From positions 1 to 50,280 of the forward strand of contig CAYTSW010000007.1 in NCBI GenBank assembly GCA_964440605.1: 50,280 nt of DNA, written 5' to 3'. Both the position numbers and the translations under genes were made by a program. Position 1 is the first letter of the stretch; each line of letters starts with the position of its first letter. This DNA comes from CAYTSW01 sp964440605. GTDB taxonomy: Bacteria; Planctomycetota; Phycisphaerae; Phycisphaerales; UBA1924. The notes under the pieces are model-generated. The model worked only from the letters and a program-made list of their open reading frames with translations. It searched no databases and had not been told where the DNA came from. Below, piece by piece: positions 1-8,170 of the stretch.

Positions 1-1494
1 CGGGAGTGTACCCAGACCACGCGCCCCCTCGTCTATCGCCTCTTGTTCGAACAGTCGGGCCTCGATTTTCAGCTCCGTGCCGTAGCGATCCACCGTGAGC
101 GAAACGACGTCGCCGGCCCGATACCCCCCCAGCAGCCGGAAGAGCTCGTCCACGGTTCGCACCGGGCGGCCCTCCACAGCCCGGATCGTGTCCTTGTACT
201 GGAGCTTGTCGCCGCCGAACCCACCGGCCCCCTCGGGAAAGCTCACGACGGACTGGTGCACCATCGGCCCGCCGGCGTCGTCGCGCAGCGCGATGCCGAG
301 GGTGATGGCGTCATCCTGCCCGATCGCGCCGACGCGTTCCACGTCCAACAGCCAGAGGCGGAACGCCTGATCGAAGTCGCGCACGGTCATCCCGGTCACC
401 CGTTCGAGGGCCGCGAGACCCGACTCGTCCTCGTGAAACCCTTCCACGTAGGCGTCGTACCACGCCTCCAGCTCGCCGCGCTCGTGCAGGAACATCATCA
501 CGGCGCGCGCCTGCGCATACGAGGACTGCGAACGCGAGCCGACGAAGTGGCGGCGCTCGAGCCGAACAAAGCGCTCCATCCGCATCACCTGTCCGCGTTC
601 GGCCATGAGCAGGGCGATGTTCGTGCGCCAGCTCGGCAACACCTCGACCGCGTCACCCGCGCCGGATCGCCCCACGTCCTCCAGCAACGATGCGAAGCCC
701 TCCTGAATCCAGATCGGGTGCGTCTGGCCCAGGCGGTTCATCTGCCGCCAGTGCAGCACATGCACGAACTCGTGGCGCAGGCTTGGGCCCAGGTCGCGAG
801 ACACCAGCCGCTTCTGGCTCGGCACGTAGAACCCCCCCACCGTCGGGCTCGGCGTCAGGGCGGCGAAGTCCTCGGTGGTCGGGAGCAGGATCTGCACCCA
901 GGGATCGGGCCGCCCCGGCTCCGGCGCGGGCTCGGCGAAGAGACGTCGCCCCCAGGCCGCCACCCTCTCCACCTCGGCCCGCGCGGCCTCAAAGAGCCCC
1001 GGCTCCAACGCCGCGAGATACCAGACGCGGAGCTCATCATCTTCAAATGAGTAATACCGCTCCCCGAAGACCTCCGCAGCGGCGATACGCTCGGCCTCGG
1101 CGCGTTTGTCGAGGAGCAATGCCCAGTTGTCCACGATCTGCCGGAACTTCGGGTGGGCACGGATGGGATCCAGATTGGGATCGCGCGTCATGTGCGCGAA
1201 CTCGGTGAAACCCCGCGCGAGCGCATCGAGCAGGGCCTCGACCGCCTCGTCGGCGTCGCCCGCCAGCGCAAGAGCACAAGCGAGGTTGTAGCGGTCGTAC
1301 GCGGCGTTGGGCCGCATCTCCACGACGCGCCGAGCCAGCTCGACCGCCCGATCGAACTTCTCCTCCACGATCGCGGTTTCAAGCCGGTCCACCAGGGCCT
1401 CGGCCTGTCGATCGACGCTCTGCCCGAGCGCCCCGCCGGCGACCAGCAGTCCCAGCACCCATCCCGTCATCATGGCCAGCCGCGCGTTGGTCAT
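1..1494 (-). CDS. Secreted HExxH metallopeptidase-like protein with TPR-like and PDZ-like regions (C-terminus outside window)
   Basis: Reading leftward from ATG at 1494 the frame stays open to base 1, so 498 residues are visible and the end is missing. It starts with a signal peptide (MTNARLAMMTGWVLGLL, cleavage near AGGALGQ). Residues about 25-85 are helical and TPR-like. A zinc-peptidase motif HEFVH lies at residues 241-245, followed by VLHW, with a conserved TH.IWIQEGFAS segment after it, as in the planctomycete DUF1570 / peptidase MA-like families. Residues about 395-480 (GDKLQYKDTIRAVEGRPV, then GDVVSLTVDR) look like a PDZ domain. The start overlaps the purN stop by four bases (ATGA), so the two are probably translationally coupled. 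The substrate is unknown. Family naming is from motifs only. Confidence 0.8.
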   Translation of the reverse strand, partial: MTNARLAMMTGWVLGLLVAGGALGQSVDRQAEALVDRLETAIVEEKFDRAVELARRVVEMRPNAAYDRYNLACALALAGDADEAVEALLDALARGFTEFAHMTRDPNLDPIRAHPKFRQIVDNWALLLDKRAEAERIAAAEVFGERYYSFEDDELRVWYLAALEPGLFEAARAEVERVAAWGRRLFAEPAPEPGRPDPWVQILLPTTEDFAALTPSPTVGGFYVPSQKRLVSRDLGPSLRHEFVHVLHWRQMNRLGQTHPIWIQEGFASLLEDVGRSGAGDAVEVLPSWRTNIALLMAERGQVMRMERFVRLERRHFVGSRSQSSYAQARAVMMFLHERGELEAWYDAYVEGFHEDESGLAALERVTGMTVRDFDQAFRLWLLDVERVGAIGQDDAITLGIALRDDAGGPMVHQSVVSFPEGAGGFGGDKLQYKDTIRAVEGRPVRTVDELFRLLGGYRAGDVVSLTVDRYGTELKIEARLFEQEAIDEGARGLGTLP

Positions 1495-2093
1495 CGCACA
1501 ATCTTCCGCGCGCGGCGCCCCTGAATCGAATAACCGCCCCCGATCAGCACACCGAGCGTCTCGGGATAGAGGCGACACTCGACCTCGAACACGCGTTCGG
1601 CCAGGGTTTCCGGCGTGTCGCCGTCCCACACCCGGCACGCCTCCTGCGACAGGATCGGCCCGGTGTCGTACCGGTCATCGCACATGTGCACCGTGGCGCC
1701 GGTGACCTTGCACCCATGATCCAGCACCGCGCGGTGCACCCTCAGCCCGTGCATCCCCGCCCCGCCGAACGAAGGCAGCAACGCCGGGTGGATGTTCACC
1801 ACACGCCCGCGCAGCGCCTCGGGGATGGGCAGCAGACGCAGATACCCCGCGAGCACCACCCACGACGCGTTCGCTTCCTCGACCAGCTCCAGCAGCCGCG
1901 ACTCGCTCACCAGGCCTCGCTCCACGACGACGTCGTACCCCGCCTCCCGGGCCCAGTCCGCACCCGGGCACTCGCGCGACGCCACGACCAATCGCACCTC
2001 GGCGTCGAGTTCGCCCCGGTCGATCGCCTCGTGAAGATTGCGCAGCGTCCGCCCGCCCCCGGACAGCATCGCCGCGATCCGCCGCGACTCCAT
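1491..2093 (-). CDS. purN: Phosphoribosylglycinamide formyltransferase
   Basis: About 200 residues, normal for PurN, which transfers the formyl group of 10-formyl-THF to GAR in purine synthesis in the cytoplasm. The N-terminal phosphate-binding loop is SGGGRTLRN; the catalytic region NIHPALLPSF contains the expected Asn (about residue 100) and His (about 102), and the Asp lies in RYDTGPIL (about 143). ATG at 2093 overlaps the stop of the upstream STAS gene (TGATG); a GTG three bases earlier is an alternative. The downstream gene starts inside its stop codon. The SGGGRTL loop differs slightly from the common SGxGSN form, but the active site is intact. Confidence 0.93.
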   Translation of the reverse strand: MESRRIAAMLSGGGRTLRNLHEAIDRGELDAEVRLVVASRECPGADWAREAGYDVVVERGLVSESRLLELVEEANASWVVLAGYLRLLPIPEALRGRVVNIHPALLPSFGGAGMHGLRVHRAVLDHGCKVTGATVHMCDDRYDTGPILSQEACRVWDGDTPETLAERVFEVECRLYPETLGVLIGGGYSIQGRRARKIVR

Positions 2094-2446
2094 CACCGCA
2101 GCTTCTTCATCGCCTCGTCCTCCGACGAGGTGATCAGGAGCACGCGATCGAGGCGCGAGAGTTTGATCAGGTCATGCAACTCACGCGACAACCCGAAGAT
2201 CGCCAGCTTGCCGCCCCCCTTCGAGCAGAAGCGCGTGACCGTGATCAGCGTCCCGAGTCCCACCGAGCCCAGCATGGTGACGTTCGAGAAGTCGACCGCG
2301 GCTCGGTGCCGGTGCTCGCCCAGCACGTCGGTCAGGTCGTCCTGGATGACACCCGCCTCGCGCTGCGACACGTGCGGGCACGTGATGCGCCCGATCGGGA
2401 CGCCTTCCCGCACATCGATCCGCATTATCGAGCCCTGATCGCCCAT
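2093..2446 (-). CDS. STAS-domain protein (anti-sigma factor antagonist-like)
   Basis: 117 residues, the size of a free-standing STAS domain. The core strand and switch helix are visible in VDFSNVTMLGSVGLGTLI, where the serine of GSVGLG lies at the position phosphorylated in SpoIIAA/RsbV relatives. Such proteins bind anti-sigma kinases in partner switching; no kinase or sigma factor is encoded here, so its partner is elsewhere. It is the first gene of a three-gene overlapping run with purN and the HExxH/PDZ protein. ATG at 2446 has no clear ribosome-binding site; ATG at 2425 (MRIDVREG) is an alternative. Confidence 0.8.
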   Translation of the reverse strand: MGDQGSIMRIDVREGVPIGRITCPHVSQREAGVIQDDLTDVLGEHRHRAAVDFSNVTMLGSVGLGTLITVTRFCSKGGGKLAIFGLSRELHDLIKLSRLDRVLLITSSEDEAMKKLR

Positions 2447-2500
2447 TCGGGAAGACTAACAAGTCGGCTATCGCCTTCCAACTGCGCATACCCTTCCCGG

Positions 2501-3052
2501 ATGGTCGTTCCCCAAAATCCCCGAGCGGCGATTGTGGCTCTGCCCTGGGCGGAGCTGCTGCCGCGCTACGCCGACGGCGTCGAGGCGCTCGATCGTCGTG
2601 TGCTCGAACTCGACGACGAACTGGCCGACCTCGCCTTCCGACCCGAGGCGGGCGTCGGTCGGTGGTCCTGCCGCACGCTGATGACCCACCTCGCCGACGC
2701 GGAGCTGGTGCTGACCCACCGCATCCGCCGCACCGTCGCGGAGGACCACCCGGTCCTGACCCTGTGGGACCACGAGGCGTTCGCCGACGCGGGCCTCGCG
2801 GAAGGCGCCGGGGCCGGGCCCAGGCCCCCGATTGCCGGTTCGGTTGCCGCGATACACACGCTCCGGCTCTGGACGCGCGATTGGCTCGCGACCCTGCCCG
2901 AGCCCGTGCGCGATCGGACGTGCCTGCACCCCGAAACGGGCTCGCTCTCAGTCGCGGACCTCGTCGCCCGCACCACCGCCCACCTCGAGCACCACGCGGC
3001 GTTCCTCCAGGCCAAGCTCGATCGCCTCATACCGAGAGAGGCGTCGCCATGA
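2501..3052 (+). CDS. DinB-family (YfiT-like) protein
   Basis: 183 residues from ATG 2501 (MVVPQNP). The pattern fits the DinB / YfiT four-helix bundle: an N-terminal helix (LLPRYADGVEALDRRV), a first His in WSCRTLMTHLADAE, and the paired His in ARTTAHLEHHAAFLQAKL near the C-terminus. These three histidines bind a divalent metal in the family, whose members include thiol-S-transferases; the substrate cannot be told here. The stop overlaps the nadB start (ATGA), so the two are probably co-translated. The frame is open further upstream but that part lies over the divergent STAS gene. Confidence 0.82.
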   Translation: MVVPQNPRAAIVALPWAELLPRYADGVEALDRRVLELDDELADLAFRPEAGVGRWSCRTLMTHLADAELVLTHRIRRTVAEDHPVLTLWDHEAFADAGLAEGAGAGPRPPIAGSVAAIHTLRLWTRDWLATLPEPVRDRTCLHPETGSLSVADLVARTTAHLEHHAAFLQAKLDRLIPREASP

Positions 3053-4755
3053 CCGCCCACGCCCCACTGGAACCGATCTTCGACGATCGGCGGTACCTCA
3101 TCCCCTTCCGGTCGATCCTCCTGCCGCAGATCTTCACCGACACGCTCGTGATCGGGGGCGGGGCGGCGGGCCTGTCGGCCGCGGAAGCCGCGGCGGATCA
3201 CGGGGACGTCATCCTCCTGCTCAAGGGCGAGCCGGACCGCTCGAACACCTCCTGGGCGCAGGGCGGCATCGCCGGCGTCCTGGCCGAGGACGACTCCGTG
3301 GACGCCCACGTCGCCGACACGCTCGCCGCGGGGGCGGGCCTGTGCGACGAGCCGGTCGTCCGCTCGATCGTCGAGCGCTCGACGGAGGCGCTGCGGCGCG
3401 TCTTGGAGATGGGCTTCAAGGCCGACATGGCGGGCGAAGGGCTGCTGGAGCTGGCGCAGGAGGGCGGGCATTCTTTCCGACGCATCATCCACGCCAACGG
3501 CGACGCGACGGGGGCCGAGCTCAGCCGCGTCCTGCACGAGCGGGTACGCCAGCTCGAGAACATTCGCGTCTTCGATCGCTGCTTTGCGCTCGACCTGCTG
3601 ACCCCGAGCGGCACGCCCGGCTCGCCCTGCCTTGGCGCGATCACGCACCACCCCCGCTTCGGGCTCCAGATGATCTGGGCCCGCGCGACCATCATCGCCG
3701 CGGGTGGCTCGGGGGCGGTGTGGCGCGAGACCACCAACCCGCCCGAGGCCACTGCCGACGGGATCGCCATGGCGTACCGCGCGGGCGCCGAGGTCGCCGA
3801 CCTCGCGTTCATGCAGTTCCACCCGACGACGCTCTACATCGCCGGGGCCTCACGGAAGCTGATCTCCGAGGCCGTGCGCGGCGAGGGCGCGCAACTCCTC
3901 GACGATCGGGGCTACCGCTTCATGACCGACGTGCACCCCGCCGCGGAACTCGCGCCGCGCGATGTCGTGTCCAGCGCCATCGCCGATCGCCTGGCACGCG
4001 ACGGCTCGCCGCACGTCTATCTCGATTGCCGAAGCGTCCCCCGTTTCGCCCAGCGCTTTCCCGGGATCACCGCCATGCTCCGCAAGTTCGACCTTGACCC
4101 GAAGACCGATCTCATCCCGGTCAACCCTGCGGCCCACTACATGGTGGGCGGCATCCGCACCGACCTCCACGGGCGCACCTGCATCCCGGGGCTGTACGCG
4201 GCGGGAGAGGCCGCGTGCACCGGGCTTCACGGCGCCAACCGCCTCGCCAGCAACTCGCTTCTCGAAGCATTGGTCCTGGGCCGGGCCGCCGGCGAGTCTG
4301 CGCAGGAGATGCACGGAGGCGATGAGAACGCCTGGAACACCAATGGACGGCACGGGCCGGTGCAGGTCATCTCCGACATCCCCCTCTCCGAGCATGCCGA
4401 GTTGGATCTGCCCGACGTCCGTTCCAGCCTCCGATCAGCGATGTGGCGGAACGTCGGCATCCAGCGCACCGGCAACCGCCTCAAAGATGCTCAAGAGATG
4501 CTCGGCTTCTGGGCCCGGTACACGCTCGACAAGATCTTCGACGAGCCCGCCGGGTGGGAGGTGCAGAACATGCTGCTCGCCGCCGCCTTGATCGCGCGTT
4601 CGGCGCGCTGGCGTGAGGAGTCACGCGGCTGTCACCGTCGCGCCGACTGCGACAGCCTCGCCGAGCGGGCCGAGCACGACGTGTGGCGGCACGGGGATCT
4701 CGAACCGCGACGCGTTCCCACCCAGTCGCCCGGACCCTCGCCTGCGCATGCCTGA
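3049..4755 (+). CDS. nadB: L-aspartate oxidase
   Basis: 568 residues. Flavoprotein that oxidises L-aspartate to iminoaspartate, the first step of de novo NAD synthesis. The FAD-binding motif VIGGGAAGLSAAEAA is at about residues 28-42; SNTSWAQGGIAGV, a family hallmark, at about 65-77; the substrate region has FMQFHPTTLY and a long SEAVRGEGAQLLD segment; GLYAAGEAACTGLHGANRLA closes the FAD domain. The C-terminal helical domain ends with the expected SRG motif (ESRGCHRRAD). A hydrophilic tail of about 30 residues (to GPSPAHA) follows and overlaps the next gene. Neither nadA nor nadC is nearby. Confidence 0.95.
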   Translation: MTAHAPLEPIFDDRRYLIPFRSILLPQIFTDTLVIGGGAAGLSAAEAAADHGDVILLLKGEPDRSNTSWAQGGIAGVLAEDDSVDAHVADTLAAGAGLCDEPVVRSIVERSTEALRRVLEMGFKADMAGEGLLELAQEGGHSFRRIIHANGDATGAELSRVLHERVRQLENIRVFDRCFALDLLTPSGTPGSPCLGAITHHPRFGLQMIWARATIIAAGGSGAVWRETTNPPEATADGIAMAYRAGAEVADLAFMQFHPTTLYIAGASRKLISEAVRGEGAQLLDDRGYRFMTDVHPAAELAPRDVVSSAIADRLARDGSPHVYLDCRSVPRFAQRFPGITAMLRKFDLDPKTDLIPVNPAAHYMVGGIRTDLHGRTCIPGLYAAGEAACTGLHGANRLASNSLLEALVLGRAAGESAQEMHGGDENAWNTNGRHGPVQVISDIPLSEHAELDLPDVRSSLRSAMWRNVGIQRTGNRLKDAQEMLGFWARYTLDKIFDEPAGWEVQNMLLAAALIARSARWREESRGCHRRADCDSLAERAEHDVWRHGDLEPRRVPTQSPGPSPAHA

Positions 4756-5383
4756 CGCTCTCCGCAATCTGCTGCCCATCGCGGCTGCCTGTCTGGCGGC
4801 TCCGCCGCTCGCGGGTTGCGTGGAAGAGCGGATCGTGGCAGTGCGTGGCGGGCTCGCGTCCATCCCGGGGGCCGAGGGCTACAAGGCCGAACTCGCGCAG
4901 CGTCCGACGACCGCCGACACCTTCGAGAGCACGCTTGAGCGTTACCACCCGCTCGGCAAGGACTACGAGCCCATCGAGGACGAGCCGCTGCGCTACCGCT
5001 CGATCTACGACGACTCGGACGTCGTTCTGCTCGCCCGCTCGCCGCAACACCTGATCTACCACCTCGCCGAGACGCTGCGGCGGGAGGAAAAGGACTTGCT
5101 CTTCGAGCAGGTGATCGCAGACGCGGCCAAGCTCAACTACCACCACGCCTGGAAGGAACCACGGGAAGCCGCCGACTACCTGCTCGAGAATCGCGAGCAG
5201 GTCATCGCCCTGCTTTCGTTCATGCCGGCTGCGCAGTATTCGCCCGGCGTGCGCATGAAGAAGATCGGCCCCAAGAGCTTCCGCCTCACACCGAGCATCG
5301 CACGCGAAGACCTCAGCCTGCGCTTCGGCACGCTCGACCTGATCATCGAGGAGGGGAACTTCCGGCTTCTGATGATCGAGTGA
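4748..5383 (+). CDS. Uncharacterised lipoprotein
   Basis: 211 residues from ATG 4748, which overlaps the end of nadB by eight bases. The start is chosen because it gives a clean lipoprotein signal: a hydrophobic stretch ending in PPLAGC (lipobox, Cys about residue 22). The mature part is soluble and hydrophilic with charged segments such as LGKDYEPIEDEPLRYRS and LAETLRREEKDLLFEQ. I recognise no domain. It probably sits on the periplasmic face of a membrane. Translational coupling to nadB is likely but a functional link is not implied. Confidence 0.78.
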   Translation: MPDALRNLLPIAAACLAAPPLAGCVEERIVAVRGGLASIPGAEGYKAELAQRPTTADTFESTLERYHPLGKDYEPIEDEPLRYRSIYDDSDVVLLARSPQHLIYHLAETLRREEKDLLFEQVIADAAKLNYHHAWKEPREAADYLLENREQVIALLSFMPAAQYSPGVRMKKIGPKSFRLTPSIAREDLSLRFGTLDLIIEEGNFRLLMIE

Positions 5384-5388
5384 GGAAG

Positions 5389-5410
5389 GCAGGTACACGG
5401 AGCAACGGAG
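5389..5410. repeat. Intergenic repeat, copy 1
   Basis: The segment starting GCAGGTACACGGAGCAACGG recurs with two differences at 36456-36477 (GCAGGTACACGCAGCAGCGG). Both are followed by purine-rich sequence with repeated CGGAG units. It resembles the acACGGAG-type intergenic repeats common in environmental bacteria; that resemblance is from memory. Confidence 0.5.
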
Positions 5411-5476
5411 TGGCCGGGGGAAACGGAGAGAGACAGGGAGGGGAGGGTAAAACCGCGCCGAAGAAGGCGAGTGACA

Positions 5477-5518
5477 CCTCTGGGTGCCACTGACCTCGGC
5501 TTTGTGAGGTCAGTGCCT
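5477..5518 (+). repeat. REP-like palindromic repeat, copy 1
   Basis: Starts CCTCTGGGTGCCACTGACCT and folds into a hairpin with arms CACTGACCT and AGGTCAGTG around a CGGCTTTGTG loop. The same element occurs in inverted orientation at 27955-27998. It lies in the 5384-5610 gap between the convergent lipoprotein and dockerin-protein genes, where nothing else is apparent. Confidence 0.75.
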
Positions 5519-5610
5519 GGCGTAAGTGAGCGGAAGGGTCAGCGGGCTCGCGCCCGGTGCTCAATCGTCATGGCACTTCCTGCATATTGCCCGCTCGCTC
5601 TTTGAGTCGC

Positions 5611-6702
5611 TCAGTCCAGACAATCGGTGCGTCCAAACTCCGCTCCGAAGGCGCCGAAGTCGGCGCCGTCGATCTGGCCATCGTTGTTGCTGTCGGCCTG
5701 CGCGAGGTAGCTGGCGTCGCCGGCGACCGAGCCGAAGGCCGCGCCGAAGGTGCCGAAATCAGCGCCGTCGACCTGGCCGTCGTTGTTGAAGTCGAAGGTG
5801 CAGGCGTTGTCGGCGTTGACGCACTGAATCGAGAGTTCGAGGGTCGCGGTGTTGCCCATCCCGAAGATGTTTTCCTTGGTGTAGAAGGCGGCGAAGGAGC
5901 CGGTCATGCCGGCGAAGGTTGCGGGCTGAAGCGAGGTGACCATGACGCGCAGCTCACCGCCGGCGATCGCGTCCTTGAGGTAGCCCTGGATCGCCGGGTC
6001 GGCGACGTCGAGCGTGAACGCCATCTGCGTCTCGAAGGGCACGAGATCGCCCGGCGTCACGTCCGTCCGGCCTACCGCCCAGGGGTTGACCTCGAAGGTC
6101 GACGTCGGCGCCTGACCGTTGGGGTCGCCGGCGATGTTGTTCGAGACGTCCCGGGCCACGCCCATGGCGTCGAAGTCGACGGGGAAGACGTTCCGCTGCC
6201 CGCGCTGGACCGGGCCGTAGGGCGAGTTCTCCTGGAAGGACGCGGCATCGAAGCCGTTGCGGTAGTCGACGCCGAAGAGCGTGACCGGGCGGCCGGGGTC
6301 GCTGTCGGCGACGAAGTCCGGATCTGAAGGCATCACGTATGAGAACGCCGTGTCGTACGTTGGGTCGTAGACGAACTGCAGGTCACTCACGACCGTCAGC
6401 GTCACCTCGGCGAGGGTCACCTCGAAGTCCTCGGGGCACGGCTCGGCCGGGATCATCGGCGTGAGGTCCCATCCGATCAGCAACTGGCCGTCGCGGTCGT
6501 CGAAGGTGAAGCCCTGGATCTCGCCGGCGTCGACGGCTCCGAACGTGGAAGCGGCGTTGCGGCCGCCGGGCACGGAGTTGAACGGGTAATTCCACCGATC
6601 GAGCGAAGGCACGGGGAAGGCGACGAGGTTGGACCCGGCCAGGGCGGCGGAGCCACCGGTCAGGATGCCGGCGAGGATGGTGATGATTGGGGTGGGATGC
6701 AT
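5611..6702 (-). CDS. Secreted protein with C-terminal dockerin-like repeats
   Basis: 363 residues from ATG 6702, preceded by AGGAG at good spacing. An N-terminal signal peptide (MHPTPIITILAGILTGGSAA, then LAG) indicates export. The middle (about residues 25-300) is beta-rich with no domain I recognise. Residues 301-363 carry two calcium-loop repeats, FDFNNDGQVDGADFG and ADSNNDGQIDGADFG, framed by cysteines, ending DCLD. This tail matches, without gaps, the tail of the protein at 39655-41442, and resembles what NCBI calls the GC-type dockerin anchor in Phycisphaerae (from memory). It probably attaches the protein to the cell surface. It is divergent from the pseudopilin gene at 7073. Confidence 0.85.
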   Translation of the reverse strand: MHPTPIITILAGILTGGSAALAGSNLVAFPVPSLDRWNYPFNSVPGGRNAASTFGAVDAGEIQGFTFDDRDGQLLIGWDLTPMIPAEPCPEDFEVTLAEVTLTVVSDLQFVYDPTYDTAFSYVMPSDPDFVADSDPGRPVTLFGVDYRNGFDAASFQENSPYGPVQRGQRNVFPVDFDAMGVARDVSNNIAGDPNGQAPTSTFEVNPWAVGRTDVTPGDLVPFETQMAFTLDVADPAIQGYLKDAIAGGELRVMVTSLQPATFAGMTGSFAAFYTKENIFGMGNTATLELSIQCVNADNACTFDFNNDGQVDGADFGTFGAAFGSVAGDASYLAQADSNNDGQIDGADFGAFGAEFGRTDCLD

Positions 6703-6855
6703 GGATGCTCCTTGTGGCCAACTGGCCAACATCCCCTGTTTTGGGAGGCGCCGCGGCGCTACGCAATGAACGGCGGAGGTATCCCGAGATCAGGGTGGTG
6801 AAAAAGCGGTAAAACGGGCGTGACTTTTTGCCCCGGACTCCGCCAGTGATTGCAA

Positions 6856-6872
6856 TTGAGACTCTGTCTCAA
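6856..6872. promoter_or_regulatory. Perfect inverted repeat, candidate operator
   Basis: TTGAGACTCTGTCTCAA is a 7-3-7 perfect palindrome, preceded by TTGCAA. A TATACT hexamer follows at 6876-6881, so the palindrome overlaps the -35 area of a possible plus-strand promoter. Shape and flanks resemble Fur-family boxes. It lies in the 370-base gap between two divergent exported-protein genes; the rest of that gap shows nothing recognisable. Confidence 0.55.
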
Positions 6873-7072
6873 CACTATACTCTCGCGCTTCCGGAGCCAG
6901 CAACTCGCTTCATCTTGATATTGCTCTTCTCTCCGCTGAGTCCTACTGGGCCGCTTCGCAGCTCAGGACCGTGGGTCGCCCGTCGTCACCAGCCCAGGCA
7001 AGGATGTTTGTGCCGATGTTCATGCACAGGTTCACCCGGACTGAAACCCTCGCTTTCCCTACGCCGAAGACC

Positions 7073-7966
7073 ATGGCGATGCGCAAAGGCTTCACGCTCG
7101 TTGAACTGCTGGTGGTCATCGCCATCGTCGCGTTGCTCGTCGGCCTGCTGCTGCCCGCCCTCGCCCACGCGCGGAAGTGCGCCCTGTTTGCAGGGGAGCT
7201 GAGTGCGGGGCGGCAAATGATGGCCGGCTACCTGATGTACTCCAAGGACGCGTCCGAGCGGCTGATGCCGGGCTACGCCTCGGCTCAGATGGTCGCCCGC
7301 GGGGACGTGATCGCCTTGGATGACAAGGGGCGGAATCTGAAGAACGTCGAGGGCGTGCCGACGGCGGCGGTGCAGCGGTACCCGTGGCGTCTGCTGCCGT
7401 ACCTCGACTACACGCTCGCCGGGCTGTATCGGGACGAGGAGAAGATTCGCTCGTTCTACAACGAAGGCGAGTACGCCTACTCGGTGTCGGTCGCGCCGCG
7501 CATGGGGCTGAATCAAGGGTTCATGGGCGGGAGCGCCGACTCCAGCGATCCGATGGGCTTCGCCTTCGGGCCGCAGGAACAGCAGGCGAACTCGTCGTGG
7601 GGCCGCGGTTGGTACGCCAAGTTCACAACGGACGTGCGCACACCTTCGAAGCAGATCGTCTTCGCGCAGGCGACGGGCGAGGACCCCACCGGGACCGGGC
7701 AGACGGCGGTGGACGGGCCGCAGCTCGACGGCTACTTCCGGGTCACGGCGCCGTACGCGCTCGACCGCCTTTGGCCTGACCAGCCGCCGGTGGACGTCGC
7801 CGAGAACCCTTCGGCGTACGGCCAGATCGACTACCGATGGCTGAACCAGGCGGCGGTGGCGCACCTCGACGGGCACGCGGAGGGGCTGGACTTCTGGGAA
7901 CTCCAGGACATGCGGCGGTGGACGTCGCGGGCCTCGCGACCCGAGTGGACGCTCGGCTCAGACTGA
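7073..7966 (+). CDS. Prepilin-type cleavage protein with C-terminal DGH motif
   Basis: 297 residues from ATG 7073. The leader MAMRKGFTLVELLVVIAIVA is a class III (type IV pilin) signal: prepilin peptidase would cut after G6, leaving Phe, with the conserved Glu five residues in, followed by a hydrophobic helix ending LLLPAL. Near the C-terminus AAVAHLDGHAEG fits the DGH motif of planctomycete pseudopilins of the DUF1559 / H-X9-DG type. These families are expanded in Planctomycetota and their roles are largely unknown. Start codons at 7004, 7016 and 7022 are possible but give an unusually long leader. The gene stands alone, downstream of the 6856 palindrome. Confidence 0.83.
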   Translation: MAMRKGFTLVELLVVIAIVALLVGLLLPALAHARKCALFAGELSAGRQMMAGYLMYSKDASERLMPGYASAQMVARGDVIALDDKGRNLKNVEGVPTAAVQRYPWRLLPYLDYTLAGLYRDEEKIRSFYNEGEYAYSVSVAPRMGLNQGFMGGSADSSDPMGFAFGPQEQQANSSWGRGWYAKFTTDVRTPSKQIVFAQATGEDPTGTGQTAVDGPQLDGYFRVTAPYALDRLWPDQPPVDVAENPSAYGQIDYRWLNQAAVAHLDGHAEGLDFWELQDMRRWTSRASRPEWTLGSD

Positions 7967-7974
7967 GACCATTG

Positions 7975-8000
7975 CCTCTCGCCCCGTATCGGGCGAGGGG
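7975..8000 (+). terminator. Hairpin after pseudopilin gene
   Basis: Arms CCTCTCGCCC and GGGCGAGGGG pair with one wobble across a six-base loop just after the stop codon. There is no T-run, so termination may be weak or rho-assisted. Confidence 0.5.
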
Positions 8001-8070
8001 CTCGTCGGCAACCCTGATTTCCATCGCGAATGAACACGTGCGTGGGCGGTGCGGAGCGAACACGGTCCTC

Positions 8071-8076
8071 TATACT
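8071..8076 (+). promoter_or_regulatory. Candidate -10 element for glgP
   Basis: TATACT lies 95 bases before the glgP start in an otherwise GC-rich gap. No convincing -35 hexamer is seen, so this is a weak call. Confidence 0.35.
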
Positions 8077-8170
8077 CGCCGCTTCGCGGAGCCGCGTGGC
8101 GTCGCGAGGTAAACCGCTTCACCAAAGCGATTGCACTTCCTTCTGACTCCTGCACGGTTGGGGCTCCGAC

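Noticed and set aside
43..1050. 335-codon plus-strand frame
   Set aside because: It lies antisense to the HExxH/PDZ protein, whose signal peptide and motifs are clear; the plus-strand product is His/Arg-rich and has no recognisable domain.
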